A DNA stretch of 64,000 nucleotides, taken from Allodiplogaster sudhausi. Taxonomy: Eukaryota; Nematoda; Chromadorea; Rhabditida; Diplogasteridae. A model generated the notes under the pieces. That model was given only the letters and a program-made list of their open reading frames with translations. It did not search any database and was not told the DNA's origin. Position 1 is the first letter of the stretch, and every line of letters starts with the position of its first letter. The position numbers and the translations under genes were made by a program. Below, in pieces: positions 1-11,340 of the stretch. The stretch lies in the NCBI GenBank assembly GCA_945643635.1, contig CALZFC010000267.1, positions 930,001 through 994,000 on the forward strand, written 5' to 3'.

Positions 1-128
1 CTGTTAACCTGTAAAGATTCTGATAATGCTCTGATTATATCTGAATTAAAGAATGATAAAATCTAATCACTCTGCAAAAGAACACTCTGTTATAATCTTT
101 CAGGAATAACAAATCAAAAACAACAGGG

Positions 129-372
129 CTACATCTCAGTCGACACAGTGGACAAAGTTCCACTTGGCTGTGGCAGGGCAGGAGTGGTGAATGCTCCAGC
201 ATTCACTTGCTGTGCAGCATTCACTTGCTGTCCAGAAACACGCGCGAGAGTCTGCTCGACCAGTTCATTCGTGTTGCGGATGAGCACGGCCATGGCGGAG
301 AACACTTCCTCTTGCTTCTTCGTTGCGTTCATTTGCGCCTGCAATGCAATACCGTCTCTTTCTTTGGATTTT
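129..372 (-). CDS. 3'-terminal exon of an unrecognised protein
   Basis: An open minus-strand frame ends in a stop at 129 and runs back to an acceptor-like AG near 372. It would encode about 75 residues. The first part is rich in Q, K, E, M and L and is probably helical or coiled coil (motif NATKKQEEVFSAMAVL). The tail is low complexity with repeated QQVNA and then P, T and S. The composition resembles the last exon of the minus-strand gene at 4583-5496 (EIEAFAAMKSAMQTM), so the two may be related, but I could not align them convincingly. No domain recognised and no upstream exon identified. Confidence 0.35.
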
Positions 373-769
373 TATTTATTATATTTCTTACTTCCCTCTA
401 GTTTCTAAACGTTTCAGCTTCTGCTCTCTCTTCTCTCGTTCCAGCAATCCACGCAAATGCTAGACGCGCCGAGAGCCAGCGATGAGAGCAACTCGTTGCA
501 GAATTTACCCGATCTTCTGATTCACTCACTGCGCCGCTCATCAATCATCCGCACGTTCCTTTTCTTGCGGTTCCTTTCTCCTAATAGACAATGTTTCGCT
601 AATCTATTTATTTTTTTTTTTACAACGAGAAAGTTCATTATATCATTCCAAAGGCATTTTTTTCCGTCCTTCTCCCACCTTTTCTTGTATCTATTTTATA
701 CAGTTCAATTCTTTCTTGTTCTCCTTTCAAAAATCACATATCTCCCCGCCGCCTTCATTTTCTTTGCAG

Positions 770-1117
770 AATATGCGAACGTCCGCCATCTTGAAGAAAA
801 CACTCAGTCGGATTCAGGAAACCATGGATCCTCTCAATCTTTCTCCCACTTGCAACCCTGGTCGCGTTCCGACGACCTGGCGTAAATCAGTCTAATTTTC
901 TTCCTTTTCTACTTTAACATGACAACTTCATTTTCCTTCTCTCATCACCTCTCATTTTCAACATATATGAATTCTCATTTCCTTCTACCGTACCTTCTTT
1001 TTCAGCACTCCGGATTCGTTCCACTTCCACAGTTACAGTGAAGTCATCTCGAGCAACGATCGCCCCGACATGATAGTACAGAAGCCCTCCTCCTTGATGT
1101 GCTCTACTCACCCTTAG
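770..1117 (+). CDS. Two-exon 3' end of an unrecognised gene
   Basis: Exon 770-881 follows a pyrimidine tract ending TTTGCAG and ends at a GTAAAT donor. Exon 1006-1117 follows TTCTTTTTCAG and ends in TAG. The phases agree: the first exon starts with two spare bases and leaves two, and the second supplies one. The joined frame reads about 73 residues, polar and rich in S, H and D, with no domain I recognise. An ATG-containing frame at 457 may belong to a 5' exon, but I found no in-phase donor for it. The surrounding introns are extremely T/C-rich on this strand. Confidence 0.35.
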
Positions 1118-2290
1118 CTTTACCGTTTCTGGTTGACAGTATTCCTTTTCCTTCTCTTCTTCTTTTTCTCATTTTTCAAGAAAATATTACTTCTTCCTTT
1201 CAAATCACTTCGTCTTCTGATCAATAATATATCTCTCATCTCAGTTTCATCTCACCTTTCGAGTCTTTAAGTAGAACAATTCCTGCCACCTTTTTTTTAC
1301 TTGCAAACAAACCGAATGGCCATCAGTCAAAACCGACAAGTGCAAGGCTAGCAGGACGTTCACGGTATCCCCATGACTTTCTATCGACGAGACGAGCAAT
1401 TGGTTATTTTGTTTCCTCTCTTTCTTTCCTTTGTTATAACTCTTATCATCTCACCTTAACTTTCCTTCAATCGCTTTCCTTCTCGGTCTTTTTTTTTAGA
1501 ATTCCGCATCGCTTTTGGCAACGTCACCGCAGAACCGCCCCGAGCAAGGACAGCCTAGCCTCGAGTAAAGTAGAAGCCCGCTTCGCGCATACGAGCAACA
1601 ACCCAATCATTCTCGGTTATGCAGTCATTTTTCCCTTTCGTTTCCTTTTCCTTTTACGTCCTTTTTCATTTAAAGAGATAAAATCTTCTTTTTCCGCGTC
1701 TTTCGAATTGTTCAAAATCATTCTTCTTCATTCTGACTCCTTTTCTCCTTTGTTCACGTCAATACCGCATTCCCGCTGCCCAAGTTTCCTTTCAGTGAGC
1801 GACTACCGAGCCTCCATCTTGATGCTTGACTCCCCCGATGCCTTACTCTCGACCATCAACGCTCTTCGCATTCTGACGACGACGCGTTTAACAGGTTCAC
1901 GTATTTCTTCCGTTTTTATCTATCTCCTCTTTCCTAAACTTTATTCCTTTTCCGAACATTCTTGAGTAAATACTGAATACTTTCCTTCTCGCTTTCTTTT
2001 CTTTCCAGATATAATTTCGAACGTGAGTCAAGTGCAGACGCTTTTCTGAACCACAACGTCTTCAAGACAAACGGCGAGATCCTTTCTTTTCTCCGATCTT
2101 TCATTTTTATCCCTTTTTCTTACTTTTGTGAAAAATCATTCAGTTTCTTTTACTTCTCTTCTTCTCTCAGTTTGTTCATTCTTTTGAACGTATTTTAATC
2201 AACAGTTCGTTTATCCGATACCCGTTTCCTGCGTCCGGTTTTTGCAGATACAACGACGGCAACGATGCAGCCGCAGACACGATGTTGAGG
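1118..2290 (+). other. T-rich stretch with exon-like islands
   Basis: Several GC-richer islands each follow a strong pyrimidine-AG signal on the plus strand, at about 1500, 1796, 2008 and 2247. The island after 1796 stays open for about 33 codons (VSDYRASILMLDSPD). I could not join the islands in phase. They could be exons of a diverged or decayed gene, or an alternative continuation of the exons upstream. Confidence 0.25.
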
Positions 2291-2925
2291 ACGCAAAGCC
2301 CCATTGCCCACCCCTTCCCCTATTCCCAAAATCTATTCCCGTTCTGACCATTCATTTTCTCTTATTTTTCCATTTTTTGAATTGAACCGTTCTTCGTATC
2401 TCATTCCTTTGTTGGTCTCCATAGCCCGACATTCTTACTTTTATCAATAGTTTTCTGTTTTATTGATTTCTGAAATTTCAAAATTGCAATTTTTTAAATG
2501 CCATTCTTTAATTCTCTCTGCATCTCGAATCTCTACTTATGTGTCTACGAAATTCGCATATTTCCAATGTTCTCTTCCTTTCTCGATTTTACTAAGAACG
2601 ATTTAGGATTTGCTTGACTTATAACCTTTTCCAAAATTCGTCGCCAATTCCTAATCTTTTTTGTTGCGTTATTTCGTATTTTCACTTATTTACTTTACAT
2701 GATCACCTTCATTTACACAAATACTGTCATTCCATTTTCACTTTGGACGTTCTCCTCTATTCTCTCACATTTACTAATTGCGCTCACCAAAATTCTCTCT
2801 CCTTCATGGTCGCTTTCACACCAAATCTTTTTCTCTCTTTTGAGCATTCTCTTGCGTGTATGACGACATATTCTCACCGCGCAGTGTTTAAGGCGGCAAT
2901 TCACCATCTCTAGTTGATTACTTTT
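2291..2925. other. AT-rich, no feature seen
   Basis: Pyrimidine-rich plus strand with short open frames of low-complexity content. Nothing else supported. Confidence 0.4.
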
Positions 2926-2984
2926 GGCAACATGTGAGCGAGGGATATGCCCTAGGGCATCAGGTTCGAGGTCACAGCGTTGCC
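2926..2984 (+). repeat. Degenerate tRNA-like sequence
   Basis: GGCAAC at 2926 can pair with GTTGCC at 2979-2984. The interior has a perfect palindromic stem ATGCCCTAGGGCAT and a B-box-like GGTTCGAGGTC. At 59 nt it is too short for a normal nuclear tRNA. It may be a tRNA-derived repeat remnant or chance. Confidence 0.25.
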
Positions 2985-3480
2985 TGTGTTTACCATCTCA
3001 CTCGAGTTATTCCAACTGGACACTCGTGCTGCCGGTTCCTCGTTAAAAAGCCTGCGCACTAAGTGTGTTCCCATTCTATAAATCGCTTCACTCCTCTCTC
3101 TCTAAAAATTACTTATCAGCAAAGTATGGTGATGGCTGCTTTCCTCTGTTAGCTTGGGGATCTGTCCTTATGTCCGCAAGTGCATTCTCTTCTTCTCTCA
3201 TATCAGTGTGACATCGACCACTCTATTCCTCTCTTTTGAGCGCACTTAGTATTTATGGGACAATAATTTCTCTCTTTATTTTTGTCGGTCCGAGGACGGA
3301 CCTTTGGTAAAAGGGTGAGGTGTAAGTGTATGTGAGTAATGGTGTAATTCTAGTGTATATCTATTTCTAGTGTGTATGTATGTATGTCTCTATCTTCTAT
3401 GTATACTGTAGTTAGCTCGCTATCCTAGCTCCTCCCTTTCCGGTTGGTCCCCTCTCTCTCAAGTACTTAAGTATTCTATA

Positions 3481-4180
3481 TGACTCATCTAGAGGTCTGC
3501 CCCGGAGGCGGTCTGCCGACCGCCGCGTCTCCCCTATGGTCCCTCCTTAGGTCCCCCATCATCTCGTCCTCTCTTCTCAATTCTCCCCTTCCCATGGTGT
3601 CTCCCCCCCCCAACGGTCCACCACGCCTCGGGCCCTTCTACTCTTCCTCTGCTCCCCTCGACTCTCTCTCTCTCTCCTTTCCCATTCTCGACGTCGTCTC
3701 TATTTTTTCCTACTGTAAGCGATAAACCTGATCCTGCTGTACGTGTGAGGCACCAGCATTTACATATCTATTTCTAGTGTGCACATATGTATACTGTATG
3801 TATGTCTCTCTATTCTCTCTCTCTGTATAGTTCGTAGCTCGCTCCACTCGCTCCTCCCTCTCCCAGCTCCTCCCCTTTCTCTCGTGTACTTAAGTGATAG
3901 ATCTGACTCATCTAGAGGTCTCCCCGGAGGCGGTCTGCCGACCGCCGCGTCTCCCCTATGGTCCCTCCTTAGGTCCCCCATCATCTCGTCCTCTCTTCTC
4001 CCTTCTCCCCTTCCCATGGTGTCTCCCCCCCGACGGTCCACCACGCCTCGGGCCCTTCTACTCTTCCTCTGCTCCCCTCGACTCTCTCTCTCCTTTCCCA
4101 TTCTCGACGTCGTCTCTATTGTTTCCTACTGTAAGCGATAAACCTGATCCTGCTGTACGTGTGAGGCACCAGCATTTACT
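3481..4180. repeat. GC-rich direct duplication, ~420 bp period
   Basis: A segment starting GACTCATCTAGAGGTCT at 3482 recurs at 3904 (period 422) with small indels, through to a shared end TGTGAGGCACCAGCATTTAC. Each copy contains the palindrome GGCGGTCTGCCGACCGCC. Open frames here are pyrimidine-rich low complexity, so I call it a non-coding duplicated repeat. Confidence 0.7.
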
Positions 4181-4582
4181 GTACCATTCATGCTTGTTGT
4201 GTACTCCATAACATCCTGATTGATCGTGTTACCGGAGGCTTTCCGATCGGAAATGCCATTCTGGGAAGAATGCCCCACCCTCCTGTGGGAAGTGACCCTC
4301 GTCAGCATATGATTAACTACATTTAGATATATTTCTTTTGAGTTGTACACTAACAAACACTCCCAATGTTCTCCAACTTTGTTCCAACAATAAACAGTTC
4401 CAACAACAAACGGTTAACAAAAATTATATTCTCACAAACTGAATACAAATATTCTATTTTTATTCTCGTAAACTCTGAATAAATAATAGCCTATTATGCA
4501 TCTTTAGAAAGAATGACTATGCTAAAGAGCACCATTCTTATAAGTAAATTGATAAAAAGGGGGGAAATTGATCTAAAAATAC

Positions 4583-5496
4583 CTAGGTAAGGGTAGAGCC
4601 AGACACACTGGGTTCCAACGCTGGGTCCATTCCATCAGCGAATGTGGCGGGGACGTACTGCGTAGCATTCTCCTTCGCAGTATGCAGAAGGAAGTTCTCG
4701 TTGTGTGTGCGTGGAGACTGGGGAGCATCAACAAGTTCGTACGTCGTAGTGCGGTCGAAGAAGCTCGTCGCCCTCTCCATCATCTCGACCGCCTTCTGAC
4801 CAATAGCAGACATGGTCTGCATGGCAGACTTCATGGCGGCGAATGCCTCGATCTCCGTCTTAATGAAAATGTTGCATAAAGAATGTACTTAATGAAAAGG
4901 AAGTACTTAAGGAAAGAGTACTGTATGTACGAAAGTGTATCGCATAGTGTACCGTATAGTATATTAAATTCATTCACAAAAAGTGCCTTATTATTTGAAG
5001 TCAAGTCGCTTGTATTATAAAAACTGAGTTATAAAAGAAGGGCCACCAAAAATCGATTGTTGTAGACAAAACATGATCATATGGTAAGATAAAATAGGAA
5101 GTAATTCGGATAGCTCCTCTGAGAAGGATTACACAATAACCTGGACTAGTTCCAGCTGCTTGCGGCGGAGAAGAGCATCTGAAGCTGCGCGACTCGTGCC
5201 AGGATGAGGAGACTCTTCCTCAAATGAAAAGCATATTTTTTACAGTCAATAATAATAAAAGTCAATAAATTACAATCTAGAATATTTTAAAATTCGTGGT
5301 ATAAGTTTCAAAGAACCTGTCCGGCCAGGAATCTTTCGTTCCTTGTAAGGACTCGAGGAGGGTGGAAGCTCGATGCTGCCTCCTCCTCTCCAACATATGG
5401 CTTCCTAGCAGGGAGTCGCGGGGCGCGGACACTTGTTGTATCATCCGCGTGATTCTCCTCTAAGACGGATGGCGGAGACCGCTTCTTAAATTCGTA
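4583..5496 (-). CDS. Unrecognised nuclear-type or transposon-accessory protein, three 3' exons
   Basis: Three minus-strand exons join in phase 0: 5317-5496 (60 codons), 5141-5218 (26 codons) and 4583-4858 (92 codons with stop). The splice signals are GACAG/GTTCTT, TTTGAG/GAA, GTCCAG/GTTATT and CATTAAG/ACG. The visible product is 177 residues. The first exon is basic and acidic and probably disordered, the second is basic (ALLRRKQLELVQ), and the third starts with a Met-rich amphipathic helix (EIEAFAAMKSAMQTM) and ends in a polar tail. The upstream start was not found. A transposon end lies 5' of the gene at 6031, so the gene could be element-borne. No family named. Confidence 0.5.
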
Positions 5497-5789
5497 CTTC
5501 AAAGTGATATCATTTTAAACACATTTTAAACACTCGCCGGTTAAGTGGGCGGAACTCATCTATAAGAATAATGAAAAACACTTGATAATAATTCGCGGAA
5601 TTATAGTAAATGAAAATAAGTTTAAAAAATGCAGTAAAAGAAATATATTTTTTAATATCTCGCGCCAAAAGCGCTTGCTACAGTAAGCATAAACATAACG
5701 AAGGCGCGTTCGATAAGACAAAGTCATAACTTCTGTCTCGAAGACACAAAATGACATTCGGCGTGTTTGTTTCGCCTCTCTTCAAATTG

Positions 5790-6031
5790 CACACTCTCTC
5801 GCCTCCCGAGGATGTCCTGGACATTGTCCCGGACATTCTTGATGTCCTGGACAAAATATTTTTCCAAAAGTGTCTGAGACATTTCAAAGACACACGAGTG
5901 TCATTTAGGAGACCCGTGTATTAACATAGGACTTTTCCATAGTGTCCGGGACATTTGTCTGCCACCTCAGAAAATGTCTTGGACATGTCTTAGACATTTG
6001 TCTGTGTCCTCGAGGGAGTTTAATCGTGCGG
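5790..6031. mobile_element. Lone transposon end with GTCC..GGACAT subterminal repeats
   Basis: The sequence ends TTTAATCGTGCGG at 6031 and is followed by CAG. This matches the right end of the 4,966 bp element at 36191 (ATTAATCGCGCGG then CAG). Inside the end there are many palindromic or inverted copies of GTCC(N)GGACAT/ATGTC between about 5810 and 6005. No matching left end was found in the window, so the element is truncated, or its other end has diverged. Confidence 0.5.
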
Positions 6032-6049
6032 CAGCTGTTCTAAAGGGCA

Positions 6050-6630
6050 AGAATATGTATGTCACGGTGAATAGCTCCTATTCTGCTACTTCTAGATAAA
6101 GATTCCTCGATTGAGCTGATGGTCAGTGAGAAAGTGAGAAGTTTATCCCCAAAGTCTGAAATGTAGATTAATGAAAATGACTGCGATCAAGAACTTCCTA
6201 GATCCTCTGCCGTCTTTCTGAATGGAAGCTAAATGACAACAACAATACAACTGATTAGCTCACAATTTGAACTATGACGTCACATTCTTACTAACGGACA
6301 GCTATGAAAACTCTTTTATTTTCAACTTTTCAAGCAATTAGGCCAAGCAATTTTGCGACCGGGGAAAAAAATCACCAACTTCCGCGCTGCTAATTCGATA
6401 TAAAGGCATGTTCCGGCCTTTCATTAGCAGCAGCTTTCAAACCATGTGTAAGCAATGTTAGTAGAAAGGCGAACTTTTTTTGGCGTCAGAATATGTGACG
6501 GTGCTTAGCGCCCATTCCGCTACTTCAATATATATGAATCTATATTCCGTCGATTCAGCCGAGTGAGAAGGAGATCTATAGAAGTTTCGGATTTAGATGA
6601 ATGAAAGTGCCTGCGATTTGCCAATTCCGC
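6050..6630. repeat. Diverged direct duplication
   Basis: The stretch from about 6050 (AATATGTATGTCACGGTGAATAGC...) to 6200 resembles about 6489-6620 (AATATGTGACGGTGCTTAGC...), including CTACTTC, the ATTC/GATTGAGC region and the AATGAAAATGACTGCGAT versus AATGAAAGTGCCTGCGAT ends. The second copy overlaps the first coding exon of the chemoreceptor, so the upstream copy could be a relic of a duplicated 5' end. Confidence 0.45.
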
Positions 6631-7334
6631 CTTCATCCCTTGATGGGCCGCCTCCAATTCCCTTCTCAGAACTTCTCGGCAGGACAGAAGTGTTGAACAG
6701 CCTGACGGCCGCGCTGCTCTCTACCTTCTTCAATATTTACATATTTATTTCTCTCTGCGTTTCTGGAAGAGGTTATCTAATAATTTTGAACAGTTCACGT
6801 ATGTACATATGTTTGTAAGCACAGTTTGAAAAAATTTAAATATATTTTAATTTTAATTAAAGTAGATCAATTTATTTCCCAGGTCTGACCTAATGAATAT
6901 TCCTTTTTTCGCGTATGTATGTAAGCTCAGTTTGAACGAATTTAAAATTTATTATAATTTTAAATAAAGTAGATCAATTTAAGCCTCTCACAAGTCTGAC
7001 ATTATGAATATTCCTTGCTCAGCTCGAGTACTCGGCGTCTTCCGCTGGCTTCTCCTTCACTCTTCTCTTATAAATCTTCTCTATTCGGCAGTCCACATCT
7101 CTAGCATGCCGGTCTCCTGAAAATCCACCATGTCAAAGCTACTTTTTTTTTTACTTTTCAGAGCTTTTTCATAGACAAGAACTCAATCTTGATCGTGAAC
7201 ATGGGAATGGCGGAATTCAATAAATGTGCTCTCTGCATTTTTCTGACTCTGCTTGCCGAGACCGTCTTCTTACCAGCGGTTTGCTTCTGCTATCGATACG
7301 CTGCAATTTGCCAGTTCGCCATTCCCATCTGTTG

Positions 7335-7406
<72 letters not shown>

Positions 7407-10400
7407 TATGTATGCATATGAATGTATGCATGTACATACAGTACTGGCCAAAAGGTTATCATATTTTGGTTTTTCTTGCATATCTTTTTTCAAAGTAGAG
7501 GAAAGTTCATGAAACTAAACTTTCAGGGTTTCTTCCTTATAATGACAGACTTTAATTGGCATAATATTTCTTTAATTGATACACTATTGATTGAGAACAA
7601 AAATCAATAACTCAAATCACCTGATTGTGCATTTAGGCGTAATGGACGAAATAATTTATTTCTTTGAAAATCGGGCAGTTTTTATTGGAACTTTATGTTA
7701 GTTGCGTTGTCGAACATCCCGGCCATAACTTTTTGGTCTGATATCGAATTACTCAAATGCTTTTACATGCTAGCTGCCTCCAGTACGCGGTTAATGCACT
7801 AGGCCATTCAGAAGGTGCGAGTGAATAAAATCGACCATTTACCACTGTGCGTATAGTAATAATGACTTTTCTACATTCGCTGGTTATTATTGAACTAATT
7901 CAGATGGTTTGTTGAGCTGTGGAAATTAGATGCAATTTCTTTGATTGCATTTTGAACAGCGCGGGCAACTTTCGACCGCTGCGCATAAGTGCTCAAAGTG
8001 GTGTTGCGCTAGAGTACGCCTTCCAAAAACGCTTTTACCTCTATCTAATGATAGCTGATAGGCTTTTCCATATTCAGTAGCCTTATTTCATTCCTATCTT
8101 CATGAAACCACAAGGAACTGTAGATCGTTTGAAGGTACATAATAATATTGTAACCTACAAGGCAGGAAATTAAACCCGAATAAATAAAGATCGAGTCAAA
8201 AATAACTTTAGTCGGAGCAGAAGAGCGCTCAGCAATCGCCTAAATCCCAAAAAAATTTAATGTTGTCATTGATCTAGAACAGACAGCTTTCACATACACC
8301 GTTACACTATGACAGGGTTACATTAAAAAGATCTACAGCTCCTTGTGGTCTCATGAAGCCAGGAATAAAATAGGGCTGCTGAATATTGAAAAGCCTATCA
8401 GCTATGAATAGATAGAGGCAAAAGCGTTTTTGGAAGGCGGACTCCTGCACAACACCACTTTGAGCACTTATGCGCAGCGGTCGAAAGTTGCCCGCGCTGT
8501 TCAAAATGCAATCAAATAAATGGCATCTAATTTCCACAGCTCAACAAAGCATCTGAATTAGTTCAATAATAACCAGCGAATGTAGAAAAGTCATTATTAC
8601 TATACGCACAGTGGTAAATGATCGATTTTATTCACTTGCACCTTCTGAATCTCTGGCCTAGTGCATTAACCGCGTACTGGAGGCAGCTAGCATGTAAAAG
8701 CATTTGAATAATTCGATATCAGACCAAAACGTTATGGCCGGGATGTTCGACAACGCAACTAACATAAAGTTCCAATAAAAACTGCCCGATTTTCAAAGAA
8801 ATAAATTATTTCGTCCATTACGCCTAAATGCACAATCAGGTGATTTGAGTTATTGATTTTTGTTCTCAATCAATAGTGTATCAATTAAAGAAATATTATG
8901 CCAATTAAAGTCTGTCATTATAAGGAAGAAACCCTGAAAGTTTCATAAACTTTCCTCTACTTTGAAAAAAGATATGCAGGAAAAACCAAAATATGATAAC
9001 CTTTTGGCCAGTACTGTATGTATGTAGACACAAATGTACATATCTACGTGTAGCAGCTCACCCGCGATAACAATAAAGAATTCTCTAATATTTGAGAGCA
9101 TCTCAACTTAAACATCGCGACTTTCTGCTGCTTATCTTCCTAATCATCGCTGCCTTCATTTTGTCGATATTCTTCTCCGTCCCATTTTTCCTAAAGACGC
9201 GGCCAACCGCTGTCAGGCACCCTCTCGATGTATCTTTAAAATATCTAATGCACTCTCGAATTGCCAGAGGCAAATATGCAAATATGGAAAGGCGGTTCGT
9301 GAAACTGCCAGCCGACGAGTTCCTTTTCTCTGCGCTGAGTACACGGTTCGTCAAGTTTTGGACAACTAAAGAGAGAAGAATTCTGTATTCGTTTTGCCGT
9401 CAGTGTGAGCGTAACTAGCAACTGACTCTATTTGGGCTTCGATCTGGTCAGTGTGTACATAGTTTCCCTGGTTTACTAATATGTAAATCAAAACCAAGGC
9501 TGCCGTAACGTTTTTGCCCCGTGGACCCTATATTTTACGTTCTATGCATTAAGCTCGCCGAGCGTCGAGCCTATTCGTATGTGCTACAATATTTTGTTTA
9601 AAGGCTAATGCAAAAGGAAGGGTTTCCCTTCTTTCCGGGGGATCAGAAGAGATCCTTTACATGGCGATTATAAATGGGGCAAATGGCCAGGGATAATCAC
9701 AAGCAATATTACTAAGCATTCTCTAACAAAAGCGAAAAAAACCTCTTTCAATTAGTACTACATGTGACTTCTTTACTTTTTTCGATGCTTGGCCGGAAGC
9801 CAAATAGACGGCATTTACATACATATATATTACGCATAAATGTTATTTTTAAAGCATAAATGAATGCGTGATTTGTTGGAACAGACCGGCAATGCTGTTC
9901 TTCTGGCGACGACGTTCTACTTGATCATTGCTGTGCTCCTTACACTCCTCGTTGCTCTTCTCTCCTCTCTCGCCGTCTATCGCTTCCTTCATCGAAGCTT
10001 CCAATCCATGTCGAAGAAGGCGCAGAAGTTACAGAGTGAACACAATCTCATGATGCTTGTTCAGGTCACTTTTGCATTTCTTGGACAACTTTTTTTTAAA
10101 CAAAAACGTGTAATTGAACACAAATCATTGCAAATGGAAGGATTGATAAAGAGAGAGTGAGTGAGCAAGAAGATAGTGAGAGAAGGTAGGAAGATATATA
10201 TGTAGTATGGTAAGAAAAAAGGAAAAGGATAGAGAGAAAGAAGACAAATCAAGAGTGAAAGGCAAAAGGGAGTGAGAAAGAGATAAATAGGGAGAGATAG
10301 AGAGATTGAGAGAGTGAGAGAAAGATAGAGAGAGAGGGAGAATGATGATGAGAGGAGAGAAAGCAAGAGTGAGTAAGAAACTAGACTTGAGCCTCCAACG

Positions 10401-11340
10401 ACTTCATAGTCTGGCTTAAATCTCATGTAAAGTGGACCAAGGCCCAGTAAGTAGCGCGCTCGGTTGTAGTTTTGAGCGTCGCAGGTTCGAACCCCATGCA
10501 GTGCAAATGTTTTTTTAGAAAATGTTGTGTTAAACAGTTTTAGAACGACAAAAAACAAATGCAGCATCAAAGGAAAAAGAACCCGGGCCAACATTCGTTT
10601 TTCCACAGAAATTGGTAACTTTCGAAGAACTTAAAACACACAACACACATAATATATGGCAAGGCACCAAATTTGTCATTGTATGTCATGCAAATACAAG
10701 TTTCACAAACTTTCAACGATTTTCAAGATTTTTTAAATGCAATTTGTGAAGAAAAATTCCAGGATCCCATATTGATATGTGATTTGCCTGAAAACTCTTT
10801 CTGCAGCGAGATATTCCACTTGGCCCATTTGGCCGCGTCCGCTATAGCCGACACAGCATTGACCCCTCGCCGTTGAGCGGTACTGTACATAGGTATGTAA
10901 GTGGTTGTCTAGCTGCTGGCTCCGCTGCTGACTCTCCACCTTCCCGCCATCGTTGTGCTGGGCGCGCCGCTCCTCCAAGAAGACCTCGGCCACAATGTCG
11001 TGCAGACCCTGGCTCTCTTCTTGCCGTGGTTCCCTGTCATATATCCACTCACCGTCTTCTTTTTCGTTGGGGTCAGCCTCAGTACTACATACATATAATA
11101 TTTCCTCTTCTTAATTATCAGTCGGACATTCTTTGGAGGATGGAAGTGGTTGAATGAAAGAATTCATATGAAACTCAATGATATTCTTTAACCGCATGAC
11201 CAGGAATGAATTTCAACGAAAAAGATTATCAGACTACCGCCCGCCCCTTCTTGCAGGCTCTGCGAGAAACCTTGCCATGCTTCTTGCGTCTTCTCTTCAG
11301 GAGAAGAGTCGTCTCGAGTCTCTCTTCTATCATCTTTTGA
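6597..11340 (+). CDS. Nematode chemosensory 7TM receptor (Str-type serpentine GPCR)
   Basis: Seven exons join in consistent phase to 361 codons including stop: 6597-6771, 7023-7111, 7162-7333, 9099-9298, 9885-10064, 10913-11071 and 11233-11340. A length of 360 residues is usual for nematode Str/Srh/Srd-type receptors. Exon 1 gives a short N-terminus and TM1. Exon 2 gives TM2 ([10 protein letters not shown]). Exon 3 gives TM3 ending in the hallmark CFCYRYAAI. Exon 4 holds ICL2 and TM4. Exon 5 holds TM5 and the intracellular [10 protein letters not shown]...MLVQ motif. Exon 6 gives TM6 and TM7 with [10 protein letters not shown], and exon 7 a basic tail. These receptors sit in ciliary membranes of sensory neurons (family knowledge). 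The exon 4 donor at 9299 is the least certain; other donors lie further on. Intron 3 holds a (TA)n run and a foldback transposon. The subfamily was not assigned. Confidence 0.75.
6795..7018. repeat. Two-copy tandem repeat in receptor intron 1
   Basis: About 6798-6912 and 6914-7016 are direct copies: both have GTATGTA..TGTAAGC.CAGTTTGAA, AAAGTAGATCAATTTA, and then GTCTGAC.T.ATGAATATTCCTT. The period is about 116 bp with small indels. Confidence 0.7.
7337..7402. repeat. (TA)n microsatellite
   Basis: About 33 TA dinucleotides directly after the exon 3 donor of the receptor gene. Confidence 0.95.
7439..9016. mobile_element. Tc1/mariner-type foldback element, 1,578 bp
   Basis: The two ends are inverted copies starting CAGTACTGGCCAAAAGG and flanked by TA (7437-7438 and 9017-9018), the end type and target of Tc1-like elements. 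The inverted similarity runs through almost the whole element: the 7439-8150 arm mirrors 8290-9016 with small differences around a loop of about 140 bp. This is a foldback made of two head-to-head copies of the same part, not a full transposase gene. I saw no intact transposase frame. It sits in intron 3 of the chemoreceptor gene. Confidence 0.9.
9299..9884 (+). other. Receptor intron 4, no separate feature
   Basis: AT-rich. The exon 4 frame stays open to TAG at about 9416, so the exon could be longer than annotated. Confidence 0.4.
10437..10505 (+). repeat. tRNA-like sequence, probable SINE head, in receptor intron 5
   Basis: An A-box-like GTAGCGCGCTCGGTTG is followed about 25 bases later by a perfect B box, GGTTCGAACCCC. 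This is the layout of a Pol III internal promoter, but the acceptor arms do not pair. It looks like a tRNA-derived SINE fragment, not a working tRNA. The preceding 250 bp of intron is GA-rich low complexity. Confidence 0.45.

Noticed and set aside
8307..8537. 76-codon minus-strand frame inside the Tc1-type foldback, possible transposase piece
   Set aside because: It lies in the inverted arm, and I see no DDE-type motif or helix-turn-helix.
10061..10606. 181-codon minus-strand frame rich in L and S
   Set aside because: It covers GA-rich intron DNA and the end of receptor exon 5 on the opposite strand, and has low-complexity composition.
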